From Ectothiorhodospira sp. BSL-9 (GTDB lineage Bacteria; Pseudomonadota; Gammaproteobacteria; Ectothiorhodospirales; Ectothiorhodospiraceae): a stretch of 64,000 nt of DNA. The stretch's first letter is position 1, and each line of letters begins with the position of its first letter. The position numbers were made by a program, and so were the translations under genes. Shown here in pieces: positions 54,549 through 63,682 of this stretch. The notes beneath the pieces were generated by a model. That model was given only the letters and a program-made list of their open reading frames with translations, was not told the origin of the DNA and made no database searches. The stretch is from NCBI RefSeq assembly GCF_001632845.1, contig NZ_CP011994.1:1870001-1934000 (forward strand), in the 5' to 3' direction.

Positions 54549-56270
54549 TCACGCGGACTGCATGCGCTCCTTGAGGAACGTCACCAGTCCGTTCAGGGCC
54601 ACCATGGTGGCTTCCTCGTCCCGGCGGCCCTTGTATTCCGCCTCGCCGGCATCCAGTCCTTTCTCTCCCAGCACCACCCGGTGCGGGATGCCGATCAGTT
54701 CCATGTCGGCGAACATGACCCCCGGGCGTGCGCCGCGGTCGTCGTACAGCACCTGGAAGCCTGCCTCGGTGAGTTCCCGATAAAGTCCTTCCACGGCGTC
54801 GCGCAGGCGCTGGGACTTGTGGGCGTTGATGGGGCACAGGGCCACCTGGAAGGGGGCCAGGGCCTCGGGCCAGATGATGCCGCGGGCGTCATGGTTCTGT
54901 TCGATGGCTGACGCCACCACCCGGGAGACGCCGATACCGTAGCAGCCCATGGTGATCATCTGGCTGTGGCCCTGTTCGTCCAGCACCGTGGCATCCAGGG
55001 CCCGGCTGTATTTCTCCCCCAGCTGGAAGATATGACCCACTTCGATGCCACGACGGATCACCACTTTGCCCTGGCCGTCGGGGCTGGCATCGCCTTCGCG
55101 CACGTTGCGCAGATCGGCCACCTCGGGCAGTGGGGTGTCCCGGTCCCAGTTGATGCCGAACAGGTGCTTGCCGTCCTGGTTGGCGCCGCCGGCGAAGTCG
55201 CTCATCATGGCCACGGAGCGGTCGACGATGCAGGGAATGGGCAGGTTGACCGGGCCCAGGGAGCCGGGTCCGGCGCCGATGGCGGCGCGGATTTCCACTT
55301 CGCTGGCCATGCGCAGGGGGCTGGCCACCTGGGGCAGTTTTTCTGCCTTCAGGGTGTTGAGTTCGTGGTCGCCGCGCACCAGCAGGGCCACCAGTTGGGT
55401 GGCGTTCTCCTGGGAGGCAGCCACCACCAGGGTCTTGATGGTCTTTTCCACCGGCAGGTCGAAGCCGTCCACCAGGTCCTGGATGGTGCGGACGTTGGGG
55501 GTGTCCGCGATGCGCATTTCCTGGCTGGGGGCGGGGCGTTCGTGGCCGATGGCGGGTGCTTCGGCCAGTTCCACGTTGGCGGCGTAGTCGCTGCCGTTGG
55601 AGAAGGCGATGGCGTCTTCGCCGGAATCGGCCAGTACATGGAATTCATGGGAGTGGTGGCCGCCGATGGAGCCGGTATCGGCCTGCACGGCCCGGAAGTC
55701 CAGGCCGCAGCGCTGGAAGATCCGGGTGTAGGCCTCGTACATGGCCTGGTAGGTCTCCTGCAGGCTCTCGGGGCTGGTGTGGAAGGAGTAGGCGTCCTTC
55801 ATGAGGAATTCCCGGGCCCGCATGATGCCGAAGCGGGGGCGGATTTCGTCGCGGAATTTGGTCTGGATCTGGTAGAAGTTGACGGGCAGTTGCCGGTAGC
55901 TGTTGATCTCGCGGCGCACCAGGTCGGTGATGACTTCTTCATGGGTGGGGCCGAAGCAGAAGTCGCGGTCGTGGCGGTCCTTGAGGCGCAGCAGTTCGGG
56001 CCCGTATTGTTCCCAGCGGCCGGATTCCTGCCACAGTTCAGCCGGTTGCACGGCGGGCATGAGGACTTCCAGGGCGCCGGCGCGATCCATTTCCTCGCGC
56101 ACGATGGCTTCCACCCGTCGCAGGACTCTCAGCCCCAGGGGCATCCAGGTGTACAGCCCGGATGCCAGCCGGCGGATGTAGCCGGCCCGCAGCATCAGCT
56201 GGTGGCTGATCACCTCGGCATCGGCCGGGGTTTCCTTGAGGGTTGCGAGGGGGAATTGGGATACACGCAT
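54549..56270 (-). CDS. proS: Prolyl-tRNA synthetase (bacterial type with editing domain)
   Basis: Class II synthetase of 573 aa charging tRNA-Pro. It has motif 1 and 2 regions ([42 protein letters not shown]), a YbaK-like INS editing insert (about 225-385) that removes mischarged alanine, and the C-terminal anticodon-binding domain (about 475-570). This is the long, bacterial form. Confidence 0.98.
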   Translation of the reverse strand: MRVSQFPLATLKETPADAEVISHQLMLRAGYIRRLASGLYTWMPLGLRVLRRVEAIVREEMDRAGALEVLMPAVQPAELWQESGRWEQYGPELLRLKDRHDRDFCFGPTHEEVITDLVRREINSYRQLPVNFYQIQTKFRDEIRPRFGIMRAREFLMKDAYSFHTSPESLQETYQAMYEAYTRIFQRCGLDFRAVQADTGSIGGHHSHEFHVLADSGEDAIAFSNGSDYAANVELAEAPAIGHERPAPSQEMRIADTPNVRTIQDLVDGFDLPVEKTIKTLVVAASQENATQLVALLVRGDHELNTLKAEKLPQVASPLRMASEVEIRAAIGAGPGSLGPVNLPIPCIVDRSVAMMSDFAGGANQDGKHLFGINWDRDTPLPEVADLRNVREGDASPDGQGKVVIRRGIEVGHIFQLGEKYSRALDATVLDEQGHSQMITMGCYGIGVSRVVASAIEQNHDARGIIWPEALAPFQVALCPINAHKSQRLRDAVEGLYRELTEAGFQVLYDDRGARPGVMFADMELIGIPHRVVLGEKGLDAGEAEYKGRRDEEATMVALNGLVTFLKERMQSA

Positions 56271-56397
56271 GTAGGGGTTCCGGATGATCGTGTTGGTCGG
56301 GGTCTTGGGTGGGGATTTTACATTAATCCGGTGTGGGTTCAGTGGATGAGGTTAGCGGGTGCCGGGTTTTGCTTGTGCCGGGGCTTGGGGTTCGAGG

Positions 56398-56512
56398 GAC
56401 CCTCCGGGGCAGGTGTTCCCTCCAGCGGGACGCCGTGAATACGTCCATGTAGGCTCTGCAGCCGCTTCCTGCGGCTGAAGCCCGCTTACGGGAACCCCTG
56501 CCCCGGAGGGTC
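56398..56512. repeat. 115-nt hairpin repeat, unit 1
   Basis: Outer arms ACCCTCCGGGGCAGG(T)GTTCCC and GGGAACCCCTGCCCCGGAGGGT pair over 22 nt with one mismatch; an inner hairpin CAGCCGC-TTCCT-GCGGCTG sits in the loop. Identical to unit 2 except for one base (G or A after GTGAATAC). Confidence 0.95.
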
Positions 56513-56595
56513 TGGACACATGGGTGGCTTCGATGGGTGTGATCCCTGGTGTTGGGGTGGCTGTTCTGCTCGTGCCTGGGATTGGGGTTTGGGGT

Positions 56596-56710
56596 GACCC
56601 TCCGGGGCAGGTGTTCCCTCCAGCGGGACGCCGTGAATACATCCATGTAGGCTCTGCAGCCGCTTCCTGCGGCTGAAGCCCGCTTACGGGAACCCCTGCC
56701 CCGGAGGGTC
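56596..56710. repeat. 115-nt hairpin repeat, unit 2
   Basis: Second copy, same orientation, 198 nt after unit 1; 114 of 115 bases identical. The same central sequence recurs in weakened form at 2209-2276, so the repeat is dispersed and not only a local duplication. Confidence 0.95.
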
Positions 56711-56915
56711 GGGACACGTTGGTGGCTTTGGTTGCATTGATCCCTTTGCGCTGGTGGAAGGGTCGGGATGCTATGGTGGCTTCGATTCCCTGAGTCCCTC
56801 TTCTCCCCTGGGTGGAGCGGAGCCGAGGGGATTTGAAATCCATCAATTTGTGATAAATTAGCAAAATCTAATATTTAACCGGCGCCCTCGGGTGTCCAAT
56901 CGGGGAGTTTTGCCC

Positions 56916-57962
56916 ATGATCCACCCAGGACTTCGCTGGCTGTTGGCTGCCACGGCCCTCTGGATGGTCGCTGCGTCTGTGGCGGCCCATGAGCTGGAGA
57001 CCGCCCAGGTCCGTATGCATGCGCTGCCCCTGGAGCAGGTGCTCGACGGTCGTATTGAAGCCGTGCAGCAGGCCACCGTGTCGGCCCAGACCAGCGGGCG
57101 GGTGGTGGAGGTCTTCTTTGATGTGGATGACTTCGTGGACGAAGGGGACCTGATCCTGCGGTTGCGGGATACGGAGCAGCGCTCCCGGCTGGAGCAGGCG
57201 GAGGCCAGTCTGCGGGAGGCCCGGGCACGGTTCAACGAGGCGCGCAGTGAGCACGAACGCATCGAGGGCATCTTTCAGCGCCAGTTGATCTCCCGTTCGG
57301 AGATGGATCGGGCTACGGCGGCCCTGCAGTCGGCGCAGGCCCGCCTGGAGTCGGCCCAGGCGGCGGTGGAAGGGGCCCGCGAGGAGCTGGAACACACCCG
57401 GGTGGTGGCTCCTTATGCGGGCATCCTGACCGAGCGTCATGTGGAGACGGGGGAGAGTGTCAGCCCGGGCCAGCCGCTGGTGTCGGGAATCTCCCTGGAG
57501 CATTTGCGGGTGGTCACCCAGGTGCCTCAGCGGCATATTCAGGCGGTGCGGGAGCATCAGCAGGCGCGGGTGCTGATCAATGATTCCATGCCGGTGGAGG
57601 CCGAGGGTCTGACCCTGTTCCCCTATGCGGATCAGGGCAGTGCCAGCTTTCGTGTGCGGGTGCAGTTGCCCGATGGCACGCCGGGTCTGTTCCCGGGCAT
57701 GTTCGTGAAGGTGGTGTTTACCGTGGGTGAGCAGGAGCGTCTGCTGGTGCCGGCCGGTGCCGTGATGCAGCGGGGTGAGGTCTCGGCCGTTTATGTGGTG
57801 GATGAGGAAGATCGCATCCGCCTGCGTCAGGTGCGCACCGGGCGCCCTGCCGAGGGTGATCATGTGCAGGTGCTGGCGGGCCTTGAACCGGGTGAGCGGG
57901 TGGCTCTGGATCCGGTGCGTGCCGGCGTGGCCCTGAAGGCGCAGCGGGAGGCGGCACGATGA
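56916..57962 (+). CDS. RND efflux periplasmic adaptor (membrane fusion protein)
   Basis: HlyD/AcrA-type adaptor of 348 aa. A signal segment (about 1-24) is followed by a lipoyl-type half (VSAQTSGRVVEVFFDVDDFVDEGD), a helical hairpin (about 85-150) rich in Ala/Glu/Arg, then the second half-motif VVAPYAGILTERHVETGESV and a beta-barrel. The ATG at 56916 has CGGGGAG eight bases upstream; the GTG at 56892 is in frame but lacks one. It overlaps the pump gene by ATGA. No lipobox, so it is anchored differently from AcrA. Confidence 0.92.
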   Translation: MIHPGLRWLLAATALWMVAASVAAHELETAQVRMHALPLEQVLDGRIEAVQQATVSAQTSGRVVEVFFDVDDFVDEGDLILRLRDTEQRSRLEQAEASLREARARFNEARSEHERIEGIFQRQLISRSEMDRATAALQSAQARLESAQAAVEGAREELEHTRVVAPYAGILTERHVETGESVSPGQPLVSGISLEHLRVVTQVPQRHIQAVREHQQARVLINDSMPVEAEGLTLFPYADQGSASFRVRVQLPDGTPGLFPGMFVKVVFTVGEQERLLVPAGAVMQRGEVSAVYVVDEEDRIRLRQVRTGRPAEGDHVQVLAGLEPGERVALDPVRAGVALKAQREAAR

Positions 57963-60900
57963 GTGAAGTGGACAAGGATGGCGCCATGGGTATCTCCGGG
58001 CGCATCGCCAGGACCTTTCTCACCTCTCAGATCACGCCGCTGCTGGCCATTGTGGGCCTGTTGCTGGGGCTGTTTGCGGTCCTGGTTACGCCACGGGAGG
58101 AAGAGCCCCAGATCGACGTGACCTTCGCCAATGTGTTCATTCCCTTCCCCGGGGCCTCGGTGGAGGAGGTGGAGCAACTGGTGAGCATCCCGGCGCAGCA
58201 GGTGCTTTCGGAGATCGAGGGCCTGGAGCATGTGTATTCCACGTCGCAGCCCGGGATGTCGGTGCTCACGGTTCAGTATGAGGTGGGTGAGGGGCGGACC
58301 GAGGCCATCGTGCGCCTGTATAACCAGATCTTCTCCAATCAGGACTGGTTGCCCCAGGGGCTGGGTGTCGGGCAGCCCATCATCAAGCCCAAGGGGATTG
58401 ACGATGTGCCCATCGTCGCCTTCACCCTGTGGACCGAGGATCGCCAGCGCAGCGCACATGACCTGCAGCGTGTGGCCCATACGGTGGAAACCGAACTCAA
58501 GCGGGTGCCTGGCACCCGTGACATCTACACCATTGGCGGCCCGGATCACGTGGTCCAGGTGCGACTGGACCCTCAGCGGGTCGCGGGTTTTGGCTTGAGC
58601 CTGGACGATCTGCGCCAGGCCCTGCAGGCCAGTAATGTGTCCCGGGATGCCAGCGCCCTGGTGCGTGATAACCAGGAGATACCGGTCAAGGCCGGGGCTT
58701 TCCTGTCATCCGAGGATGAGGTGGCCTCCCTGGTGGTGGGTGTGCACGACGGCGCTCCGGTGTACCTCTCCGATGTGGCGCAGGTGCGCCAGGGACCGGC
58801 CACTCCCCACAACTACGTCAGCTTTGGCTGGGGCGCAGGTTCCGAGGCGGGTGCCCTGCCGGGGCACAGCGAGCCGGCGGTGACCATCGCCATTGCCAAG
58901 CAGCCGGGCACCAATGCGGTGGATATCGCCGATCAGCTCATGACGCGCATGGATCAGTTGCGGGGCACCCATATCCCTGATGATGTGCAGGTGACCGTGA
59001 CCCGCAATTACGGGGAAACGGCGAACGACAAGGCCAGCACCCTCATCCAGAAGCTGATTTTCGCCACGCTGTCCGTGGTGCTGCTGGTGTGGCTGGCCCT
59101 GGGCTGGCGCGAGGCCTTTATCGTCGGCACCGCCGTGGTGATCACCCTGGCGGTCACGTTGTTCGCCTCCTGGGCCTATGGCTTTACCCTGAACCGGGTT
59201 TCCCTGTTTGCCCTGATCTTCTCCATCGGCATCCTGGTAGATGATGCCATCGTGGTGGTGGAGAACATCCACCGGCACATGCAGATGGGCAAGAAGAAGC
59301 TGCTGGAGGCCATCCCGCTGGCGGTGGACGAGGTGGGTGCCCCCACCATCCTGGCCACCTTTGCGGTGATTGCCGCGCTGCTGCCCATGGCCTTCGTAAC
59401 GGGGCTGATGGGGCCTTACATGAGCCCCATCCCCATCAACGCCAGCATGGGGATGCTCATTTCTCTGGCCGTGGCCTATGTGGTGACGCCCTGGATGACC
59501 TACAAACTGCTGCGTCGCCATGCGGAGGCCAGGTCGCCCGCCGAAGGTGGGCACGTCCAGGGGGGCGGTGAGGCGGCCGGCACGCGGATGATGCGCCTGT
59601 CCGAGGGGACCCTGGGGCCCTTCCTGCGCGGTGGTGGTGCCCGCTACAAGCGCTGGGGCCTCTATGGCGGCGTGGTGCTGCTGATTCTGGCCTCGGTGTC
59701 GCTGGTCTATGTGCAGGCCGTGGTCCTGAAGATGCTGCCCTTTGACGACAAGTCGGAGTTCCAGGTGGTGCTGGAGATGCCTGAGGGCACGAGCCTGGAG
59801 CGCACCGCGCGTGTGCTTCACGAGATGGGGGATTACCTGGCCACCGTGCCCGAGGTGCATGATTATCAGGTTTACGCCGGTACGGCCTCGCCCATCAACT
59901 TCAATGGACTGGTGCGTCAGTACTACCTGCGCGAGGGGGCTCACCTGGGGGATCTGCAGGTGAACCTGGTGCATCAGAAGGAGCGCAGCCGCAAGAGCCA
60001 CGATATCGCTCTGGAGGTGCGCGAGCCGCTCAAGGCCATCGCCGACCGTCATGGGGCTATCATCCAGTTGGTGGAGGTCCCCCCGGGGCCGCCGGTGCGG
60101 GCGCCCATTGTGGCGGAGATCTATGGTCCGGACTATGAAGGACAGATGGCCCTGGCAGGACAACTCCGGGAGATGTTCGAGAATACCGCCGGGGTGGTGG
60201 ATGTGTCCGACTCGGTGGACTACGCCGGACCCCGTCTGATCCTGGAAGTGGACCGGGAAAAGGCTGCCCTGATGGGGGTGTCACAGACGGCCATTGCCCA
60301 GGCAGTGGACACGGTCCTGGCGGGCGAGGATGTGAGCTTCCTCTTTGGTGCCAACGTGAAATACGCCGTGCCCATCCGCCTGGAGTTCGATCCCGCCGAC
60401 AAGGCGGATCTGGAGACGGTGCTCGGGGTGCGGGTGCGCGCCATGGATGGCGGACTGGTGCCCCTGTCGGAGCTGGTGAACGTGGTGGAGAGCACGCGCG
60501 AGCGTTCCATCCATCACAAGAACATGCTGCCGGTGGTGTATGTCACCGCCGATATGGCCGGGCGTCTGGATAGCCCGCTGTATGGCATGTTCGACCTGGT
60601 GTTCCAGTTGCGTGACAAGCCCATGGTCCATGATGAGGCCCTGGAGCAGTTCTTCATCCAGCAGCCGGATGATCCCTACCAGTACAGCATCAAGTGGGAT
60701 GGGGAGTGGCAGGTCACCTACGAAACCTTCCGCGACATGGGGCTGGCCTACTCGGTGGGCTTGCTGCTCATCTACCTGCTGGTGGTGGCGCAGTTCCGCT
60801 CCTACGTGGTGCCGCTGATCATCATGGCGCCCATCCCGCTCACGGTGATTGGTGTCATGCCTGGTCATGCCCTGCTGGATGGTCTGGTGATGGACGCCAA

Positions 60901-61231
60901 GTTCACGGCCACATCCATGATCGGCATGATCGCCCTGGCGGGGATCATCGTGCGCAACTCCATCCTACTGGTAGATTTCATCAATCATGAGGTGAGTCGC
61001 GGCCTGGTCCTGGAGGATGCAGTGATCCGTGCCGGCGCCGTGCGCGCCAAGCCCATCGTGCTGACGGGGCTCGCCGCCATGATCGGTGCGGGCTTCATCC
61101 TGGACGACCCGATCTTCAATGGCCTGGCCATCTCCCTGATCTTCGGCATCCTGGTGTCCACGATGCTCACCCTGCTGGTGATCCCGGTGCTGTACTACAG
61201 CTACCTCAAGGGCAGGGTTCAGCATCAATGA
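57959..61231 (+). CDS. RND-family efflux pump inner-membrane permease
   Basis: The 1090-aa AcrB/MdtB-like permease has twelve membrane helices in two halves with two large periplasmic loops. In TM4 the D428-D429 pair (GILVDDAIVVVENI) forms the proton relay. The N-terminus has the usual first helix. It resembles broad RND transporters of the type often annotated as multidrug or cation efflux; the substrate is not apparent. An outer-membrane TolC partner is not encoded here, so it must be supplied from elsewhere. Confidence 0.94.
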   Translation: MSEVDKDGAMGISGRIARTFLTSQITPLLAIVGLLLGLFAVLVTPREEEPQIDVTFANVFIPFPGASVEEVEQLVSIPAQQVLSEIEGLEHVYSTSQPGMSVLTVQYEVGEGRTEAIVRLYNQIFSNQDWLPQGLGVGQPIIKPKGIDDVPIVAFTLWTEDRQRSAHDLQRVAHTVETELKRVPGTRDIYTIGGPDHVVQVRLDPQRVAGFGLSLDDLRQALQASNVSRDASALVRDNQEIPVKAGAFLSSEDEVASLVVGVHDGAPVYLSDVAQVRQGPATPHNYVSFGWGAGSEAGALPGHSEPAVTIAIAKQPGTNAVDIADQLMTRMDQLRGTHIPDDVQVTVTRNYGETANDKASTLIQKLIFATLSVVLLVWLALGWREAFIVGTAVVITLAVTLFASWAYGFTLNRVSLFALIFSIGILVDDAIVVVENIHRHMQMGKKKLLEAIPLAVDEVGAPTILATFAVIAALLPMAFVTGLMGPYMSPIPINASMGMLISLAVAYVVTPWMTYKLLRRHAEARSPAEGGHVQGGGEAAGTRMMRLSEGTLGPFLRGGGARYKRWGLYGGVVLLILASVSLVYVQAVVLKMLPFDDKSEFQVVLEMPEGTSLERTARVLHEMGDYLATVPEVHDYQVYAGTASPINFNGLVRQYYLREGAHLGDLQVNLVHQKERSRKSHDIALEVREPLKAIADRHGAIIQLVEVPPGPPVRAPIVAEIYGPDYEGQMALAGQLREMFENTAGVVDVSDSVDYAGPRLILEVDREKAALMGVSQTAIAQAVDTVLAGEDVSFLFGANVKYAVPIRLEFDPADKADLETVLGVRVRAMDGGLVPLSELVNVVESTRERSIHHKNMLPVVYVTADMAGRLDSPLYGMFDLVFQLRDKPMVHDEALEQFFIQQPDDPYQYSIKWDGEWQVTYETFRDMGLAYSVGLLLIYLLVVAQFRSYVVPLIIMAPIPLTVIGVMPGHALLDGLVMDAKFTATSMIGMIALAGIIVRNSILLVDFINHEVSRGLVLEDAVIRAGAVRAKPIVLTGLAAMIGAGFILDDPIFNGLAISLIFGILVSTMLTLLVIPVLYYSYLKGRVQHQ

Positions 61232-61257
61232 GCCCCGCAGCAGCATCAACCGCCCGG

Positions 61258-62130
61258 CTACCGGTTCTCGCCCCGGGACACCTGCCTCAACACCCAGTCC
61301 AGCCCCCGCGTGGGCAACACCCGCCGCAGCGTGCCGAACAGCCAGGTGGGCACTGTCACGTAATACCGCGCCCGTGGCCGCGGGCTCTCCAGGGCATGGA
61401 TCAGCTTCTTCACCACCGCCTCCGGTGGCAGGGTGAAGGGCGCCGCCGGCCCCTCCTTGGTTAAACGCCGCTGTGCCGCCGCGTACTGCTCCCGGAACAC
61501 ACTGTTCTCCCGGTCGATATGGGCCGCCAGGGCCGCGTGGGCGTTGGCCCGAAACCGGCTGCTGATGGGCCCCGGCTCGATCAGGCTTACATGCACGCCG
61601 CTGCCGTGCAGTTCCATGCGCAGGGTGTCGGTGAGCCCCTCCAGGGCGAACTTGGAGCAGTTGTAGGCGCCGCGAAAGGGCAGGGCGACCAGGCCCAGTA
61701 CCGAACTGTTCTGCACGATGCGCCCCTCACCCTGTCGACGCATCACCGGGATCACAAGATTGGTCAGCTCCAGCCAGCCCAGCAGATTGGTCTCCAGTTG
61801 CTGGCGCAGCACATACCGCGACAGATCCTCCACCGCCCCGGGCTGTCCGTAGGCCCCGTTGTTGAACAGGGCGTGCAGCCGCCCCCCGGTGGCCTCCAGT
61901 ACGGCGTCCATCGCCGCCCGGATGGAATCGCTATGGGCCAGATCCAGAGGCAGTGCCTCCAGCCCTTCCTCGCGTAGCCGTGCCACGTCTTCCTCTTGTC
62001 GCGCCGTGGCAAACACCCGGTAACCCCGGCGTGCCAGCGCATGAGCCGCACAGTGGCCAATGCCGGAGGAGCAGCCGGTGATGAGGATGGTGCGATCGTT
62101 GGGCGATGGAGCTGTGGAGGAGGGCGTCAT
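61258..62130 (-). CDS. Short-chain dehydrogenase/reductase
   Basis: Classical SDR of 290 aa: cofactor motif TGCSSGIG (18-25), FNNGAYG, catalytic S142, Y156 and K160 (YNCSK). Substrate unknown. A GTG five codons upstream is an alternative start; no convincing ribosome site is visible for either. Convergent with the RND operon. Confidence 0.92.
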   Translation of the reverse strand: MTPSSTAPSPNDRTILITGCSSGIGHCAAHALARRGYRVFATARQEEDVARLREEGLEALPLDLAHSDSIRAAMDAVLEATGGRLHALFNNGAYGQPGAVEDLSRYVLRQQLETNLLGWLELTNLVIPVMRRQGEGRIVQNSSVLGLVALPFRGAYNCSKFALEGLTDTLRMELHGSGVHVSLIEPGPISSRFRANAHAALAAHIDRENSVFREQYAAAQRRLTKEGPAAPFTLPPEAVVKKLIHALESPRPRARYYVTVPTWLFGTLRRVLPTRGLDWVLRQVSRGENR

Positions 62131-62202
62131 GATGCCGGGACTCACAATATGTTGGGGTTGTTGGGGAAGCGTCTTAAATCACTGGTCCGCTGTAAACATC
62201 AG

Positions 62203-62224
62203 AGTTACACTTTTAAGTGTAACT
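62203..62224. promoter_or_regulatory. Perfect palindrome upstream of the toxin-antitoxin operon, probable operator
   Basis: AGTTACACTT, two T, AAGTGTAACT: two perfect 10-bp arms. It ends 16 nt before the antitoxin ATG and overlaps the likely promoter. Toxin-antitoxin pairs are usually self-repressed by the antitoxin or complex, so an operator is the simplest reading. It could alternatively act as a weak terminator with the TTTTTC run after it. Confidence 0.65.
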
Positions 62225-62240
62225 TTTTCTGGAGGATGTC

Positions 62241-62495
62241 ATGGAAGCCACAACCAAGGACCTGCGTCTGCACACGCGAGAACTCCTGGCCGCAGTGCGC
62301 CGCGGTGAGCAGGTGGATATTACCTACCGCGGCAAGCCTTGTGCCCGCCTCGTGGCCTGGCAGGCGAGTGCCCAGGATTCGACATGCCGGGGACGAAATC
62401 CGGCCTTCGGTCTTTGGGGGGCACAACAGGACACCACGGTGGATGACCAGGTGCGCGCCTTGCGCCAGGGGCGTGACTTTTCCAATCTGGGGTGA
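62241..62495 (+). CDS. Phd/YefM-type antitoxin
   Basis: The 84-aa protein has an N-terminal Phd-like DNA-binding half (MEATTKDLRLHTRELLAAVRRG, then ITYRGKPCARLV, about 27-38) and a C-terminal toxin-binding tail. GGAGGA is the ribosome site. Its TGA overlaps the toxin's GTG. Confidence 0.9.
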   Translation: MEATTKDLRLHTRELLAAVRRGEQVDITYRGKPCARLVAWQASAQDSTCRGRNPAFGLWGAQQDTTVDDQVRALRQGRDFSNLG

Positions 62496-62881
62496 ATGCT
62501 GTGCTGATCGATACGGATGTCCTGATCTGGAATCTGCGCGGCAACGAGCGGGCAGCTTCCATGCTTGATGGTTCGCCGGGCTTCATGGTGTCCGCAGTCA
62601 CCTATATGGAGCTGCTTCAGGGGCTGAGGAACAAAGATGAATTACGCGTCCTGCGCCAGGCGATGCATTACTGGGGGGCCCGGTTGATCCCTGTTGACAC
62701 GGAAATCTGTGGCCGCGCCACTTATCTGGTGGAAGAGTATGCGCTCAGTCACGCCATGCAGATGGCAGATGCCATGATCGCTGCCACTGCGATGCATCTT
62801 GGCGAGGTGCTGGTGACGGCCAATGACCGGCATTACCGTCATATTGATGGTCTGACTCTGGAAGTGTTTCGGCCCAAGTAG
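62492..62881 (+). CDS. vapC: PIN-domain ribonuclease toxin (VapC type)
   Basis: Metal-dependent RNase toxin of 129 aa. Acidic residues expected of the PIN site are present: D7 (in LIDTDVLIW), E40 (in YMELLQG), D93 and D112. The start is GTG at 62492 in a 4-nt overlap with the antitoxin. All catalytic residues are intact, so it should be active when unbound. The RNA target is not predictable here. Confidence 0.92.
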   Translation: MNAVLIDTDVLIWNLRGNERAASMLDGSPGFMVSAVTYMELLQGLRNKDELRVLRQAMHYWGARLIPVDTEICGRATYLVEEYALSHAMQMADAMIAATAMHLGEVLVTANDRHYRHIDGLTLEVFRPK

Positions 62882-62884
62882 GAC

Positions 62885-63262
62885 TCAGTAGGTCAGCGTT
62901 ACCACCCCATCCTCCACCACCTCACCGATGAAGGCCCCGCCGCCGCGCTTGCCGTCCAGCTCCGGGATGGCGTTGGTATCATCCAGGCCGTGTTCCCCCA
63001 TGGCGCCGGCGCAGGCATAGAATTTTACGCCGGCCTCGTGGGCATCCTTCATGAAGTCATACACGGATTTTTCCCTGCCCTCGCCGGGAAAGATGTTCCG
63101 GGCCACGCCCTGCTTGAGCAGTTGCGTGGTCTGGGCGGCGAAATAGATCTCCACCTCCAGGTCCATGGCCGCGGCCACGGTGGCCTGAAAGAAGGGAGCA
63201 CCCAGGGTGCCCGGTGCATCCAGGCGGGTGTTGAGCAGCATGATCACGATCTTCTCGGTCAT
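62885..63262 (-). CDS. DsrE-family protein
   Basis: The 125-aa product has the DsrE/DsrF-like alpha/beta fold: MTEKIVIMLLNTR opening strand, one conserved Cys (C84 in FYACAGAMGEHG), and a C-terminal GKRGGGAFIGEVVEDG. The family includes sulfur-transfer proteins; this member's role is unknown. The ATG at 63262 has AGGAGAAGGA upstream; the longer frame has no support. Convergent with the toxin gene. Confidence 0.86.
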   Translation of the reverse strand: MTEKIVIMLLNTRLDAPGTLGAPFFQATVAAAMDLEVEIYFAAQTTQLLKQGVARNIFPGEGREKSVYDFMKDAHEAGVKFYACAGAMGEHGLDDTNAIPELDGKRGGGAFIGEVVEDGVVTLTY

Positions 63263-63385
63263 TTCCTTCTCCTCTCGGGGCTTGCAAAATTCCCCATCGC
63301 CCCCATAACCCGAAAGGCGCCCGATTGCGCCTCCAAGGCAGTATAATTCGCGCACGATCAGACCGCCCCGCACGGAGACCCGAAG

Positions 63386-63679
63386 ATGCCCATCTACGAA
63401 TACGAATGCAATGCCTGTGGCCACCGCATGGAGGCCATGCAGAAGATTGCCGACGCCCCGCTGGTGGATTGCCCCGCCTGCAACACCGCCGAACTGCGCA
63501 AGCTGGTGTCCGCCAGCGCCTTCCGCCTGGGTGGCAGCGGCTGGTACGAGACCGACTTCAAGAAGGACAACAAGCGCAATCTCAAGGAAGGCGACAAGGC
63601 CGCATCCTGCGCCACGGACAGCGGCGCCAAATCACCGGCGTGCGGCGCCTGTCCTGCTGCCGCCAACTCCGGGGGATAA
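63386..63679 (+). CDS. FmdB-family zinc-ribbon protein
   Basis: Small regulatory-type protein of 97 aa with CxxC pairs C8/C11 and C29/C32, and a Cys-rich, Ala/Gly C-terminal tail. In gammaproteobacteria it usually precedes a DUF502 gene and aspS, and the next gene here fits that order. Confidence 0.93.
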   Translation: MPIYEYECNACGHRMEAMQKIADAPLVDCPACNTAELRKLVSASAFRLGGSGWYETDFKKDNKRNLKEGDKAASCATDSGAKSPACGACPAAANSGG

Positions 63680-63682
63680 CCC

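Larger units (their letters stand above)
56271..56915. other. Non-coding repeat-bearing region between proS and the RND operon
   Basis: A 645-nt stretch without a supported gene. It carries two 115-nt hairpin repeats and diverged flanking sequence that is also shared (GGACAC...GGTGGCTT...GATCCCT after each). A third trace of GGTGGCTTCGAT occurs near 56779. The last 60 nt are AT-rich (TTTGTGATAAATTAGCAAAATCTAATATTTA) and probably contain the RND operon promoter. CGGGGAG is the ribosome site of the adaptor gene. Confidence 0.75.

Noticed and set aside
54966-56438. A 490-codon plus-strand frame over proS
   Set aside because: Low-complexity Gly/Val/Ala-rich shadow of the prolyl-tRNA synthetase gene.
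56398-56710. A short CRISPR array
   Set aside because: Only two units, each 115 nt and self-complementary, with related flanks rather than unique spacers, and no cas genes in the window.
56323-56864. Two minus-strand frames of 107 and 170 codons in the repeat region
   Set aside because: They consist of the translated 115-nt repeats (the same MDVFTASRWREHLP peptide twice); this is repeat DNA, not protein.
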